Assembly: GCA_002734085.1 (NCBI GenBank)
Contig: NVXV01000019.1
Coordinates: forward strand, 1-64,000
Direction of reading: 5' to 3'
Length of the DNA stretch: 64,000 nucleotides
DNA from: Fluviicola sp.
GTDB taxonomy: Bacteria; Bacteroidota; Bacteroidia; Flavobacteriales_D; Crocinitomicaceae
Every line of letters starts with the position of its first letter. Position 1 is the first letter of the stretch. Shown piece by piece: positions 26,902-36,518 of this stretch. The notes beneath the pieces are model-generated. The model was given only the letters and a program-made list of their open reading frames with translations, ran no database searches and was not told the DNA's origin. Made by a program: the position numbers and the translations under genes.

Positions 26902-28419
26902 GTGAAAAAACTGAGCATTTTCTATATAAAATCATTTATTGGGCCGTTTTTAGCGACCTTCTTTATTTCCATGTTCATGCTTGTAATGCAGTTTTTATGG
27001 AAATATATAGATGATTTAATGGGAAAAGGATTAGAGCTAAATATAATTATAGAATTGCTTTTTTATGTATCCGCTAGTTTACTTCCATTAGCTCTACCAT
27101 TGGCCATCTTACTTTCTTCACTTATCGTTATGGGGAATCTTGGGGAATACAACGAACTCACAGCACTTAAATCTAGTGGTTTATCGATTTATCGAATCTT
27201 AAGACCTCTCTCTGTAATTATCGTTATTATATCAATTAGCACATTTTATTTCTCAAACTACGTGATCCCAATCGCAAATTACAAGTGGCATTCAATTATC
27301 TGGGATATTCAGGAAACTAAACTCACCTCCTTTTTAAATCCTGGCTCCTATACACAGGAGATTGATGGATTCAGTATTAAAATAAATGAAGGGAACGGGA
27401 ACTCATTCAATGGTATTATTATTCACGACAGAAGAGATCCAAAAGTATTAAAAACCATTGTAGCTGATTCTGGAGAGTTTTACAGATCAAATAATGGTGA
27501 TTACCTTTACTTTAAGTTGTACAATGGTAATGTTATCGAAGAACTGGCTGAAGGACCTAATTTTAATGACGAAAAAAGACAAAAAAGTACTCATCCCGGA
27601 AGAAAATCCACATTTGGGACTGCTACTTACAAAATGAACTTAACTGGTTTCAAAATTCAAAGATCTGAAGACGATCTATTTAAAAACAATTATGAAATGC
27701 TTAATGTATTTCAGATTGAAGAAACCGTTGATTCTTTGCAAAAAAACTATAAGGAAGTTTCGCGAAGCTTGTCTTTCAATACGAAGTCAAAACATCAATA
27801 CTTTGAATCGCTACATTATGCTAATCAACTTAAAAATGACTCTATACAACGTCAAATAAATATAAAGAAATCCGAAAAAGATTCCTTAAAGCCTCGAGAT
27901 TCTCTGTCTTCAGAAGGTAAGGTAAAGATAAGAGAAGATTCAGTTCAGATCTTTGACATAAACGATATGACTTCTAATGAGGAGAAAAAAGCTTATGTAC
28001 ATTTAAAAACTACACTTCGAACCAAGATTAACTCAACCGAACGACAAATTGAAATTAAAGAGTCTCGTTATAAAGCCTTAAGAAAATTTGAGATTGAGTT
28101 CCACAGAAAATTTTCTTTGTCCTTTTCTATCATTATACTTTTCTTTATTGGCGCACCACTCGGAGCTATTGTAAAAAAAGGTGGTTTTGGTGCTCCTGTA
28201 GTCATTGCTGCATTATTGTTTATGATTTATTTCGTTCTGATCTCTCTTGGCGATGGCATGGCTCAAAAAGAAGTTATTTCACCGTTCTTTGGTATGTGGG
28301 GACCCAATTTTGTCCTCACTCCTTTTGCCATATTTCTGATGGTTAGCGCTGCAAATGACAAAAGTGTCGTCGACTTAAATAAGTTTATAAGTAGGTTTAA
28401 AAAGAAAAAGAATGATTAA
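26902..28419 (+). CDS. LptF/LptG family permease (YjgP/YjgQ)
   Basis: 505 aa. It starts with GTG, as the conserved N-terminus 'KLSIFYIKSFIGPFLATFFI' requires. Three helices at each end ('LPLALPLAILLSSLIVMGNL', 'FSLSFSIIILFFIGAPLGAI') flank a β-jellyroll region; this is the membrane part of the LPS transport ABC exporter LptB2FG. The jellyroll is followed by an extended charged helical segment (~residues 265-400) that makes it longer than E. coli LptF/G (~360 aa). Bacteroidota often carry this insertion. The next gene overlaps it by 8 bp, linking LPS export with glycosyltransferases. Confidence 0.88.
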   Translation: MKKLSIFYIKSFIGPFLATFFISMFMLVMQFLWKYIDDLMGKGLELNIIIELLFYVSASLLPLALPLAILLSSLIVMGNLGEYNELTALKSSGLSIYRILRPLSVIIVIISISTFYFSNYVIPIANYKWHSIIWDIQETKLTSFLNPGSYTQEIDGFSIKINEGNGNSFNGIIIHDRRDPKVLKTIVADSGEFYRSNNGDYLYFKLYNGNVIEELAEGPNFNDEKRQKSTHPGRKSTFGTATYKMNLTGFKIQRSEDDLFKNNYEMLNVFQIEETVDSLQKNYKEVSRSLSFNTKSKHQYFESLHYANQLKNDSIQRQINIKKSEKDSLKPRDSLSSEGKVKIREDSVQIFDINDMTSNEEKKAYVHLKTTLRTKINSTERQIEIKESRYKALRKFEIEFHRKFSLSFSIIILFFIGAPLGAIVKKGGFGAPVVIAALLFMIYFVLISLGDGMAQKEVISPFFGMWGPNFVLTPFAIFLMVSAANDKSVVDLNKFISRFKKKKND

Positions 28420-29584
28420 AGTTTTACATTTTTCGAATAAACCAGCATTTCCAATGGTAGATGGCGGATGTGTAGCTATATCGAGTGTTCTAAAGTCATT
28501 ACTTTCCAGTAAAAATATAGACGTTTTTCATTTTGCCTTGTCTACACACAAACATCCATTCGATGCATCTAACTATCCTGAAACATGGTGTTCTCGAATG
28601 AAAATGGATGCTCAATTCATTAACACTAAAACAGACCTCTTCGGAGCTGTTTTCCACTTATTTAAAAATAAATCGTACAACATTTCAAGGTTTTACGATA
28701 AAAAGGTTTCTGCTAGAATTGAAGAGATCATTAAAGAGCAAAATATTGAAGTCGTTTTTTGTGAGAGTATTTATACCCTCCCTTACATAGATTTATTCAA
28801 AAAGTATAAGCTTAAAATTATTTTACGTGCCCATAATGTGGAGCATGAAATTTGGAAGCAGTTAGGTGAACAACCCGGCTTCCTACTAAAGAAATGGTAT
28901 TATAACAAATTATCAAATCAGTTAAAACGTTACGAACTGAAACAACTCAAAAGAGTTGATGGAATTATTGCTATATCTGAAGAGGACGCTTTGTTTTTTC
29001 AACAGTTTGAGCCAAATGTTCGTGTGACGGCAATTCCAACAGCGGTTAAAACCAATTTTTCTGAACCCGATTACAAATTAAATGACTTTTACTTTTTAGG
29101 GGCAATGGATTGGAAACCGAATCAGGAAGGAGTAGATTGGTTGTTAAAAGAAGTCTTACCAGAAGGAATAAAAGGTTCTACACTTTCTATCGCTGGCAAA
29201 TCCTTAGCAAAAAATGAAATTGATCACCCCTCTGTGATTTGTGAAGGAGAAGTACAAAACGCATTAAATTTCATACAGTCTCATGGAATATGTCTCATCC
29301 CCATGCATTCTGGAAGTGGAATAAAAATTAAACTTTTGGAAAATCTGGCGATGGGCAAACCGATAATCACAACATCTGAAGGTGTTCGAGGTGTGGATGT
29401 AGAACACAACAAAGAAGTAATGATAGCAGATGACCCTGAATCATTTAGAGAAGCTATGTATACAATGCACATGGAAAGTAGTAAAAGAAAAGTCCTGGGT
29501 CAAGCTGGGAAGAAGTTTGTAATAAATAATTTTGGAGAAGAAAAAATAACTAGAAGACTCATTGCATTCATCGAAGAAATATAA
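28412..29584 (+). CDS. Glycosyltransferase, GT-B fold (GT4-like)
   Basis: 390 aa. The N-terminal half has the GT-B start 'KVLHFSNKPAFPMVDGGCVA' and 'LKIILRAHNVEHEIWKQLG'; the C-terminal half has 'FYFLGAMDWKPNQEGVDWLL' and the nucleotide-sugar site 'PMHSGSGIKIKLLENLAMGK' followed by 'PIITTSEGVRGVDVE'. It probably adds a sugar to a lipopolysaccharide or surface polysaccharide; donor and acceptor are not visible. It overlaps lptF/G by 8 bp and the next glycosyltransferase by 23 bp, a compact three-gene unit. Confidence 0.88.
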   Translation: MIKVLHFSNKPAFPMVDGGCVAISSVLKSLLSSKNIDVFHFALSTHKHPFDASNYPETWCSRMKMDAQFINTKTDLFGAVFHLFKNKSYNISRFYDKKVSARIEEIIKEQNIEVVFCESIYTLPYIDLFKKYKLKIILRAHNVEHEIWKQLGEQPGFLLKKWYYNKLSNQLKRYELKQLKRVDGIIAISEEDALFFQQFEPNVRVTAIPTAVKTNFSEPDYKLNDFYFLGAMDWKPNQEGVDWLLKEVLPEGIKGSTLSIAGKSLAKNEIDHPSVICEGEVQNALNFIQSHGICLIPMHSGSGIKIKLLENLAMGKPIITTSEGVRGVDVEHNKEVMIADDPESFREAMYTMHMESSKRKVLGQAGKKFVINNFGEEKITRRLIAFIEEI

Positions 29585-30737
29585 AAAACTCGTCGTCTTT
29601 ACTTCGCGATTCCCCTACCCTTTGGAAAAGGGCGATAAACTTCGTGCATATCATCAAATCAAAGAACTTTCTTCTTATTTTGAAATTCACTTATTCTCAA
29701 TTTCCGAACAGAAAGTTCAACGAGCTCATTTAGATGAATTAAAAAAGTATTGTTCCGAAGTACATACATTCTATCTTTCACCGATTAAAAAATGGTCTGG
29801 AGCATTTTTCAATGTATTTGGAAAAAAGCCTATTCAAGTAGGTTACTTCTACAACTGGTCGATTCATAAAAAAGTGAAGAGGTTGATTGAAAAAATAAAG
29901 CCAGATCACATCTATGCACAACTCATACGTTCTAGTGAATATGTTAAGCACTATCATGATTGTCCAAAAACGATAGACTATATGGATGCTTTATCCAAAG
30001 GATTAGAAAGAAGATCTGAAACTGCTACAGGGCTTAAAAAATGGATCTTTCAGATGGAATTTAAGCGATTAATGGACTATGAGAATTCAATTTTTGAATA
30101 TTTTGAAAATCATACTATTATTTCAGAGCAAGATAGAAAATACATTTTTCATAAACATAGGGATCAAATTGAAATTGTTCCGAATGGTGTTAATACAGAT
30201 TACTTTAAGATATCTACGAAAGAAAAACGAGCAGATTTAGTATTTACTGGAAACATGAGTTATCCACCTAATATTACTGCGTCAAAATATATAGTTCAAG
30301 AAGTATTACCTTTATTAAATAAGAATATAAAAATTATTTTGGCTGGAGCAAACCCGTCAAAGGAAGTACTTGCATTACAATCAGATCAAGTTGAAGTAAC
30401 AGGTTGGGTTGATGATATTCGAACTTGTTATACCGCAGCAAAAGTTTTTGTTGCCCCTATGTTTATTGGAACAGGATTACAAAACAAACTATTGGAAGCT
30501 ATGGCTATCGGTGTGCCTTGTGTGACTACAACATTAGCAAACAATGCTTTGGGTGCCGAAGTAAACGAAGAAGTTTTACTTGCGAATGATGCGGAAAGTT
30601 TTCGGGATAAAATAATGGAACTTCTCAACAATGAAACTAAAAGTCAATATATTTCTAAAAATGCAAAACGATTTGTACAGGACAATTATGATTGGAAACC
30701 TGTAACGAGAAAACTTATTGAGTTGATTGATTTTTAA
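29562..30737 (+). CDS. Glycosyltransferase, GT-B fold (GT4-like)
   Basis: 391 aa. No ATG precedes the conserved 'KLVVFTSRFPYPLEKGDKLR', so a TTG start at 29562 (inside the previous gene) is used. 'HTIISEQDRKYIF', 'IVPNGVNTDYFKIS' and the C-terminal 'VAPMFIGTGLQNKLLEAMAI' place it with GT4 enzymes of the EpsH1/exosortase-associated type. It shares the fold of its neighbour but they are not close copies. It ends the lptF/G-glycosyltransferase unit. Confidence 0.87.
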   Translation: MHSSKKYKKLVVFTSRFPYPLEKGDKLRAYHQIKELSSYFEIHLFSISEQKVQRAHLDELKKYCSEVHTFYLSPIKKWSGAFFNVFGKKPIQVGYFYNWSIHKKVKRLIEKIKPDHIYAQLIRSSEYVKHYHDCPKTIDYMDALSKGLERRSETATGLKKWIFQMEFKRLMDYENSIFEYFENHTIISEQDRKYIFHKHRDQIEIVPNGVNTDYFKISTKEKRADLVFTGNMSYPPNITASKYIVQEVLPLLNKNIKIILAGANPSKEVLALQSDQVEVTGWVDDIRTCYTAAKVFVAPMFIGTGLQNKLLEAMAIGVPCVTTTLANNALGAEVNEEVLLANDAESFRDKIMELLNNETKSQYISKNAKRFVQDNYDWKPVTRKLIELIDF

Positions 30738-30871
30738 CCTGCTCGAAATAAAATATTATTCTTGAAAATTTTTAAATGTTCGAGATTAACCCGTTTATTG
30801 TCTCAAAACACAGCACCACACAAGATCAAATGATATTTTCATTACTGTCATTATGAAATAGTCGGGTTAAC

Positions 30872-30902
30872 TTTATGAAACACATTTAATATCGTATCTT
30901 TG
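30872..30902 (+). promoter_or_regulatory. Promoter of ribBA (TTTA, 19 bp, TATCTTTG)
   Basis: TATCTTTG (30895-30902) matches the -7 consensus and a TTTA (30872-30875) stands 19 bp upstream where TTTG is expected. The ATG is 17 bp downstream. Directly upstream, CGGGTTAA (30863-30870) is the inverted copy of TTAACCCG (30786-30793). No FMN riboswitch fold is present in this short leader. Confidence 0.55.
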
Positions 30903-30919
30903 CACAAGAATTTATAGTT

Positions 30920-32134
30920 ATGTCAGATAAGTTAAACACGATAGAGGAAGCACTGGAAGACATCAAAGCAGGTAAAGTTGTTATTGTTGTGGATGATGAA
31001 GACCGTGAGAATGAGGGGGATTTCGTTACAGCAGCGAGGAATGTTACTCCAGAAATTATAAACTTTATGGCTACGCATGGACGTGGATTAATTTGCGCGC
31101 CATTAGTTGAAGATAGATGTGATGACTTAGGCCTAGGTTTAATGGTTCAGTCTAATTCAGCAGCGTATGAAACTCCTTTTACTGTTTCTGTGGACTTGAT
31201 CGGACATGGCTGTACTACGGGTATTTCTGCTAGCGACCGTTATAAAACGGTTAAAGCATTAATCGATCCTGAAACAAAGCCTGAAGAATTAGGGAAGCCT
31301 GGTCACATATTTCCTTTACGTGCAAAAAAAGGGGGTGTTTTAAGACGAGCTGGTCACACAGAGGCTTCCATTGACTTAGCTAGACTTGCGGGGTTTGAGC
31401 CAGCAGGTGTTATTGTTGAAATCTTGAATGAAGATGGGACAATGGCTAGACTTCCAGAGTTAATGAAGATTGCAGAAAGATTCGATCTTAAAATTGTAAC
31501 CATTGAAGACTTAATTAAATACCGTCTTTCAAAAGAAACATTAGTTGAAAGAGAAGTGAAAATTAAGTTACCTACCGAATTTGGTGATTTTGATATGATT
31601 GCGTATACCGATAAAAATAGCGGTGAAGAACATTTAGCTATTATAAAAGGCGAATGGAAGGAAGATGAACCTGTTTTAACGCGTGTACATAGCTCATGTA
31701 TGACAGGTGATATTTTTGGTTCTTGTCGCTGTGATTGCGGTCCTCAATTACACGAAGCGATGCGAATGATTGAAAAAGAAGGTAAAGGTGCTATCGTTTA
31801 TATGAATCAGGAAGGTCGTGGAATTGGAATGATGAATAAATTGAAAGCCTACAAACTTCAAGAGGAAGGATACGATACTATTCAAGCGAACGAAAAACTT
31901 GGTTTTAAAGGTGATCATCGTGATTACGGAATCGGAGCACAAATCTTAAGAGATATCGGCATTCGAAAAATGAGGTTAATGTCTAATAACCCAACAAAAC
32001 GTACAGGATTAGTTGGGTACGGTCTTGAAGTTATAGAAAACGTTGCATTAGAAATCAAAAGTAATAAGCATAACGAGTTTTATCTTGAAACGAAGAGAGA
32101 TAAGATGGGGCACTCCATTAAGGTGGATAAGTGA
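30920..32134 (+). CDS. ribBA: Bifunctional 3,4-dihydroxy-2-butanone-4-phosphate synthase / GTP cyclohydrolase II
   Basis: 404 aa. Residues 1-~200 are RibB ('[20 protein letters not shown]', '[20 protein letters not shown]'), making the four-carbon unit of riboflavin from ribulose-5-phosphate. Residues ~205-400 are RibA, with the zinc site '[20 protein letters not shown]' and '[20 protein letters not shown]', opening GTP to start the pathway. Both active sites look complete. It is monocistronic here with its own promoter and no FMN riboswitch, so control is not obvious from sequence. Confidence 0.97.
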   Translation: MSDKLNTIEEALEDIKAGKVVIVVDDEDRENEGDFVTAARNVTPEIINFMATHGRGLICAPLVEDRCDDLGLGLMVQSNSAAYETPFTVSVDLIGHGCTTGISASDRYKTVKALIDPETKPEELGKPGHIFPLRAKKGGVLRRAGHTEASIDLARLAGFEPAGVIVEILNEDGTMARLPELMKIAERFDLKIVTIEDLIKYRLSKETLVEREVKIKLPTEFGDFDMIAYTDKNSGEEHLAIIKGEWKEDEPVLTRVHSSCMTGDIFGSCRCDCGPQLHEAMRMIEKEGKGAIVYMNQEGRGIGMMNKLKAYKLQEEGYDTIQANEKLGFKGDHRDYGIGAQILRDIGIRKMRLMSNNPTKRTGLVGYGLEVIENVALEIKSNKHNEFYLETKRDKMGHSIKVDK

Positions 32135-32384
32135 CAATAGTGACCAGTGACATCACCTCGCGTTGCAAGGTTTAGTGACGAATTTTTAGTACTTGGTTTT
32201 ACGTCACTGGCTATTTCATTTTTTGATGAGTGTGAATTATGGAGACAAAAATAATTAATAAGAATTTTCCTATGTCCCGTATGAGTTAAATAACCACTAA
32301 CTCGTCGTGTATACTTGATTAATAAAAATTAGAAAATATAATGTCTAACTAATTAGTCACTAAAACTTGGCTTACCAAGTAGAT

Positions 32385-32417
32385 GTCACTCGTCACTCGT
32401 CACTCGTCACTCGTCAC
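32385..32417. repeat. Heptamer microsatellite (GTCACTC)~4.7 across a stop codon
   Basis: Four perfect copies of gtcactc and a partial fifth. On the minus strand this is GAGTGAC repeated, and the NlpC-CapA gene terminates inside it (the stop is TGA within GAG-TGA). Because 7 is not a multiple of 3, gain or loss of a unit would move the reading frame and the stop. Confidence 0.9.
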
Positions 32418-34010
32418 TTCCTTTTTCTTAACCACAGTTCCGTCTTCTGATATTAAAAGTTCACACTCTGGTAAATCTGTTGTCGTTAGTTTTATAATTT
32501 CTTTTATAACTTCGTTTGATTCGTCAATTTGTGGTCCGCCCTCTCCTACTTGTTTAACAGAAATAATCTGAGCTTTCTCGAAAACACCTTTATCATCAGT
32601 GGTTACTTTAATGATTGGCGCTATTCCATTTATTCCTCTAAGATTAAAACGACCATAGGTGGCAAAATTCCCAAGACTATATGAAATGAATCGATCTTTG
32701 TACAAATCAATTGCTCTGGTAACATGCGGTCCATGCCCAAAAACGATATCCGCTCCAGCGTCAATAACTAATCTTGCAAATTCATGTGGGTTTCCTCTAT
32801 TTTCACCAAGGAATATTTCTCTCTTCTTGTTGATGTGACTATGACTCGACCCTTCCGCACCTCCGTGAAACGATACAATAACAATATCAACAATGGTATC
32901 CAAATGCGATACAATTTCTTTTGCGCGGTCATATTCATTGATTCTTACTGTACCTGTGTTAGGAGAAAATGCGACAAAACCATAGGTCAATCCTCCTTTT
33001 TCAAAAGTCGTGTATGGATAATCTAATAGTCCTGCAAAAGCAATCTCTTCTTCCTCTAGGCGCTTCACAGTATTTTTACGTCCCGTATCACCAAAATCAC
33101 CAACATGGTTATTGGCAACACTCAAAACATCAAAACCAGCAGATTTTAGGTAACTCAAATAGTGGTCAGGACTTTTAAAAGCGTAGCAATTTTTGGGGTC
33201 GCCACATTTTTTAACATTCCCATCTCCAGTTAAAATTACACCTTCGAGGTTTCCGAAAGTTATATCCGCATCATTTAAAATAGAATCAACGGGCTTTAGA
33301 AGATCTTTCCCATCATTTGGTGGTAAATAGCTATCGGAAGGAAAGTTAGTCCCTAACATGATGTCTCCTACACCAATAATATTGACAGATCGTTTTACTG
33401 GAGTAACTGTATCGTCTTCCACTATTAACTCTCTTATCTGAGCTCTTGACAGCGTTGTATCAGGAGGTGCTTGAAAAGAAACTTCATTTTTTATCGGTAA
33501 TCTTCCCGCAAATAAAAAACGTTGTTCATAGTAAGATCTCGGAAACTCATCAATTACAATACCTCTTCGGCAGCTGTGCATCATTTTTAATCCAATGGAG
33601 TCACAACCAATAACAACTGCAATATGACCTACAGTATTGACAGAAGTATTACGACCTTGGAAAAACAAAAAATCTCCTTCTTGAACTTCATCAATATCGA
33701 CTTTATTTACAAACTGCCCTATGGAGCGAGATGTTCTTGGGATTTCTATAGAATGACTATTAAAAATATGCTGTAAGAAGCCACTACAGTCAAACATGAC
33801 ACCTGACTGTGGGCGATATCTGTATGGCTTCCCCAGAAAGTTTTTACCGTAATCGATCACTTCATAAATAACAGAATCGATAAAATCCGGAGTAATATGA
33901 GAAGAAAAGAAACTACTACTAGCCGTATTCATCTGACTAAATGCTTTAGGTGAAGCAAGTAGAAATGATATTCCAATGAATAAAATAGATTTCTTTACTA
34001 ATGTTATCAT
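32400..34010 (-). CDS. Exported NlpC/P60 endopeptidase fused to a CapA-like (poly-γ-glutamate) domain
   Basis: 536 aa with a signal peptide ('SILFIGISFLLASPKAFSQ'). Residues ~45-165 are an NlpC/P60 cysteine peptidase: 'FLGKPYRYRPQSGVMFDCSG' (catalytic Cys), 'QEGDFLFFQGRNTSVNTVGH' (His). Residues ~205-480 are a CapA-type metallophosphatase-like domain: 'INIIGVGDIMLGTNFPSD' type start, 'ADITFGNLEGVIL', 'VLSVANNHVGDFGDTG', 'GADIVFGHGPHVTRA'. NlpC/P60 cuts peptidoglycan peptides; CapA proteins are tied to poly-γ-glutamate capsules or similar amide chemistry. The fusion suggests both halves act on γ-glutamyl bonds in the envelope. The C-terminal end lies in a microsatellite. Confidence 0.9.
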   Translation of the reverse strand: MITLVKKSILFIGISFLLASPKAFSQMNTASSSFFSSHITPDFIDSVIYEVIDYGKNFLGKPYRYRPQSGVMFDCSGFLQHIFNSHSIEIPRTSRSIGQFVNKVDIDEVQEGDFLFFQGRNTSVNTVGHIAVVIGCDSIGLKMMHSCRRGIVIDEFPRSYYEQRFLFAGRLPIKNEVSFQAPPDTTLSRAQIRELIVEDDTVTPVKRSVNIIGVGDIMLGTNFPSDSYLPPNDGKDLLKPVDSILNDADITFGNLEGVILTGDGNVKKCGDPKNCYAFKSPDHYLSYLKSAGFDVLSVANNHVGDFGDTGRKNTVKRLEEEEIAFAGLLDYPYTTFEKGGLTYGFVAFSPNTGTVRINEYDRAKEIVSHLDTIVDIVIVSFHGGAEGSSHSHINKKREIFLGENRGNPHEFARLVIDAGADIVFGHGPHVTRAIDLYKDRFISYSLGNFATYGRFNLRGINGIAPIIKVTTDDKGVFEKAQIISVKQVGEGGPQIDESNEVIKEIIKLTTTDLPECELLISEDGTVVKKKEVTSDE

Positions 34011-34052
34011 ATTACAAATATCTCATTATTAGCACTGCAAAGATACACAATT

Positions 34053-34982
34053 TCAAGAAGTCACAAACAAAAGTTGATCGCTCCATTTTTTTGCTCCTTG
34101 AATTCCGCCAGTATGTATAAATAAGCATTTATCATCTTTTGAGATAAGTCCCTCCCTATAATCCTGAAGCATAGCATACATTGCTTTTCCAGTATAAACA
34201 GGGTCTAGCGGAATATCAGTTTGTTGATAAAACGTATTAATAAAATTGATAAGCTCCTGATTTACTTTGCCATAACCTCCAAAATGGTGGTTTGTATTAA
34301 GAATCAATTGTTTGTAACTTGAATGGGACTCAGCTTCATTATAGGAAAGATTCTGAAGTCCTTTTAGTACTTCATCTCCTAAAAAATCTCCTTTTAATGC
34401 AGAAACCAAGTGAATTTTAGTTACAGATGGGGCACTACTAATTACTCCAACTGCAGTAGTTCCTGTTCCTCCCGCTAGATAAACATGTTTAAAATCATTA
34501 GGGGTTTCTTGCAGGATCTCTTGACAACCAATCGCACCATAGAAATTTGCTCCTCCTTCTGGCACAATAAAAAATTGCGAGAACTGGTCCCTCAGCTGAT
34601 ACAGGTAATCATATTCATATCTTTTTTTGTAATCTGAACGCGAGACAAACTGTAATTCCATTCCAAACTCAGTACACTTCTTTAAAGTAGCATTACTTTC
34701 ATTTGTCAATTCATCACCACGAACTACACCAATTGAATTTAGACCATTTAATTTACAAACTTTAGCTGTTGCAATTAAATGATTTGAAAAAGCACCACCA
34801 AAAGTTAAAATACCTTTTGATTTTTGGTGCTTTGCCTTTTCGACGTTGTATTTTAGTTTACGCCATTTATTACCCGATACAACTGGGTCAATTAGGTCAT
34901 CACGTTTTATCCAAAAAGTAAAAGGTTCGCAATTCTCGAGAGAAAAGCGAACCTTTTGAAGTATTGATCGACTTGTATCCAT
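34053..34982 (-). CDS. PLP-dependent ACC deaminase / D-cysteine desulfhydrase family enzyme
   Basis: 309 aa. The fold-type II PLP motif is 'DPVVSGNKWRKLKYNVEKAK', with the Schiff-base Lys in GNKxRKL, followed by 'GILTFGGAFSNHLIATAKVC' and the phosphate-binding 'VYLAGGTGTTAVGVI'. It ends with 'CLFIHTGGIQGAKKW', as in this family. The reaction could be deamination of ACC or desulfuration of D-cysteine; sequence alone does not decide. It lies 12 bp after the FKBP gene stop. Confidence 0.85.
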   Translation of the reverse strand: MDTSRSILQKVRFSLENCEPFTFWIKRDDLIDPVVSGNKWRKLKYNVEKAKHQKSKGILTFGGAFSNHLIATAKVCKLNGLNSIGVVRGDELTNESNATLKKCTEFGMELQFVSRSDYKKRYEYDYLYQLRDQFSQFFIVPEGGANFYGAIGCQEILQETPNDFKHVYLAGGTGTTAVGVISSAPSVTKIHLVSALKGDFLGDEVLKGLQNLSYNEAESHSSYKQLILNTNHHFGGYGKVNQELINFINTFYQQTDIPLDPVYTGKAMYAMLQDYREGLISKDDKCLFIHTGGIQGAKKWSDQLLFVTS

Positions 34983-34994
34983 AGATACTACAAT

Positions 34995-36437
34995 CTAATT
35001 CCCTTGTTGCTGCTGTTGTTGCTGCATTTGTTGTTGAATTTGCTTCATTTGCTCTTCAGTGATCTGAGGTTGCTGTTGTTGCCTTGGCTGAACTAATGTT
35101 CCAGGCTCACCAAAATCCAATATTTCCATCTCGAAAGATAGTGTTTCAAACGGTGGAATACTTCCATTTCCTTGTTCGCCATACGCTAATTGATAAGGTA
35201 GCACTAATTTATAACGACCACCTTTCTTCATCATTGGAACAGCTTTTTGCCATCCATCCACAACTCCATTCAAAGAGAACTTAGGAGGCTGTTGACCTTG
35301 TTCCATAGACATCATGTAACTATTCTCAACCATTTCTCCTTTAGAATTTGAAAGAATGTAATGTGCTTGTACATCACTACCTTCAGGCACTTTAGCACCT
35401 TCTCCTTTTTCTAAAGTTATTAATACAAATCCAGACTCATCTACATAAGCCCCCGGTGTATTTTTCGCCTCTTCCAATACTTTTTTACCGCGCTCCTTAG
35501 CTACAGTGTTTAACTCATATTGACCCAATACTTTTGAATATACTTTCAATGCAGAAAATGGAGGTATCACATAGCTAGAAGACTGTTGATTCATCAAACC
35601 TTTCTCGCCAAAACCGAGTTCATAAGGAATGTAGAGAGTATACTCTGCACCAACTTTCATATCTTTTGCCGCCATTTTCCATCCTTCTGGAAGAACTATG
35701 TCTGTTGCATTAATAACCTGTGAATTTTCTAAGTCTGAAAGACTAGGATCAATTGTAGTAGAAATAATTGTATCACCTACCACATTTGTCATGGTATAAA
35801 CGATCTCATATTCCTTATTTAAATCAATTGGCGCTCCATCTGAACCTTCTGTTTCTACTAGAATATAGCCTGAATCATCAAATCCTTCAGTGTTTTCATT
35901 TGCTGCGTCAGAAATAAACTCTTCACCTACAAGCTTATTCAAATCATTATTAAAGTCAACAATCATTTGTTTACGTTCTTCTTTTGGAATAAGCGTATCT
36001 GCTTTAATCAATGCATCTTTAAAACCAATCTTTGCTATATCAGCGTTAACTTGATCTAGCGCTTTTTTAGAAGTCAATGATTTTCTCATCATTTCTCCAA
36101 AAATAGATCCATAGCAATGTGAAATTTCTTTCATACTGTGATCAGTCGTGTCTATACCTTGTCTTGAAGCGAATGCTGTTCTTAAAATGTCCTGACAGTC
36201 TTCTGATTTTTTATCTTCAGAAGTCAAAAACTCATAAAATCCATCTTCAAGTGCTTGTTTATCCAATACACTGTATATGTCTTCAGGAATATTTGCGAAA
36301 TTTGCCCCCATATCAGCACCTAAAGCGTAGGAGATTCTTTCTTCGAAGTTTTCTAAATCAATTTCAGAAGCATCTTTTGGATCTCCTCCACAAGCGAAAA
36401 GCAGAGCTGAAAGTGGTATAATAAATAACTTTTTCAT
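34995..36437 (-). CDS. FKBP-type peptidyl-prolyl isomerase lipoprotein with two FKBP domains
   Basis: 480 aa. It has a signal peptide and lipobox ('IIPLSALLFACGGDPKD'). Residues ~30-165 are the helical dimerisation region of FkpA/Mip-like proteins ('ERISYALGADMGANFANIPE'). Two FKBP domains follow: ~200-310 ('YTLYIPYELGFGEKGLM') and ~340-450 ('RYKLVLPYQLAYGEQGNGSI'). The tail is a Gln-rich stretch of about 25 residues. It should speed proline isomerisation of envelope or secreted proteins. Two domains in one lipoprotein is more than the E. coli relatives have. Confidence 0.9.
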   Translation of the reverse strand: MKKLFIIPLSALLFACGGDPKDASEIDLENFEERISYALGADMGANFANIPEDIYSVLDKQALEDGFYEFLTSEDKKSEDCQDILRTAFASRQGIDTTDHSMKEISHCYGSIFGEMMRKSLTSKKALDQVNADIAKIGFKDALIKADTLIPKEERKQMIVDFNNDLNKLVGEEFISDAANENTEGFDDSGYILVETEGSDGAPIDLNKEYEIVYTMTNVVGDTIISTTIDPSLSDLENSQVINATDIVLPEGWKMAAKDMKVGAEYTLYIPYELGFGEKGLMNQQSSSYVIPPFSALKVYSKVLGQYELNTVAKERGKKVLEEAKNTPGAYVDESGFVLITLEKGEGAKVPEGSDVQAHYILSNSKGEMVENSYMMSMEQGQQPPKFSLNGVVDGWQKAVPMMKKGGRYKLVLPYQLAYGEQGNGSIPPFETLSFEMEILDFGEPGTLVQPRQQQQPQITEEQMKQIQQQMQQQQQQQGN

Positions 36438-36518
36438 AAATTAATTTTGCTTAAATTTTTTAATTTTTACGAACTTAATAAATAGTATTGGATTTATAAG
36501 TTTGAAAATGAGAAAATA

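Noticed and set aside
30738-30919. Possible FMN riboswitch before ribBA.
   Set aside because: The leader after the promoter is only ~10 nt and the conserved RFN-element core is absent.
32135-32417. Possible CRISPR-like or MITE array.
   Set aside because: The heptamer is a simple microsatellite without spacers, and the loose inverted words lack defined ends or target duplications.
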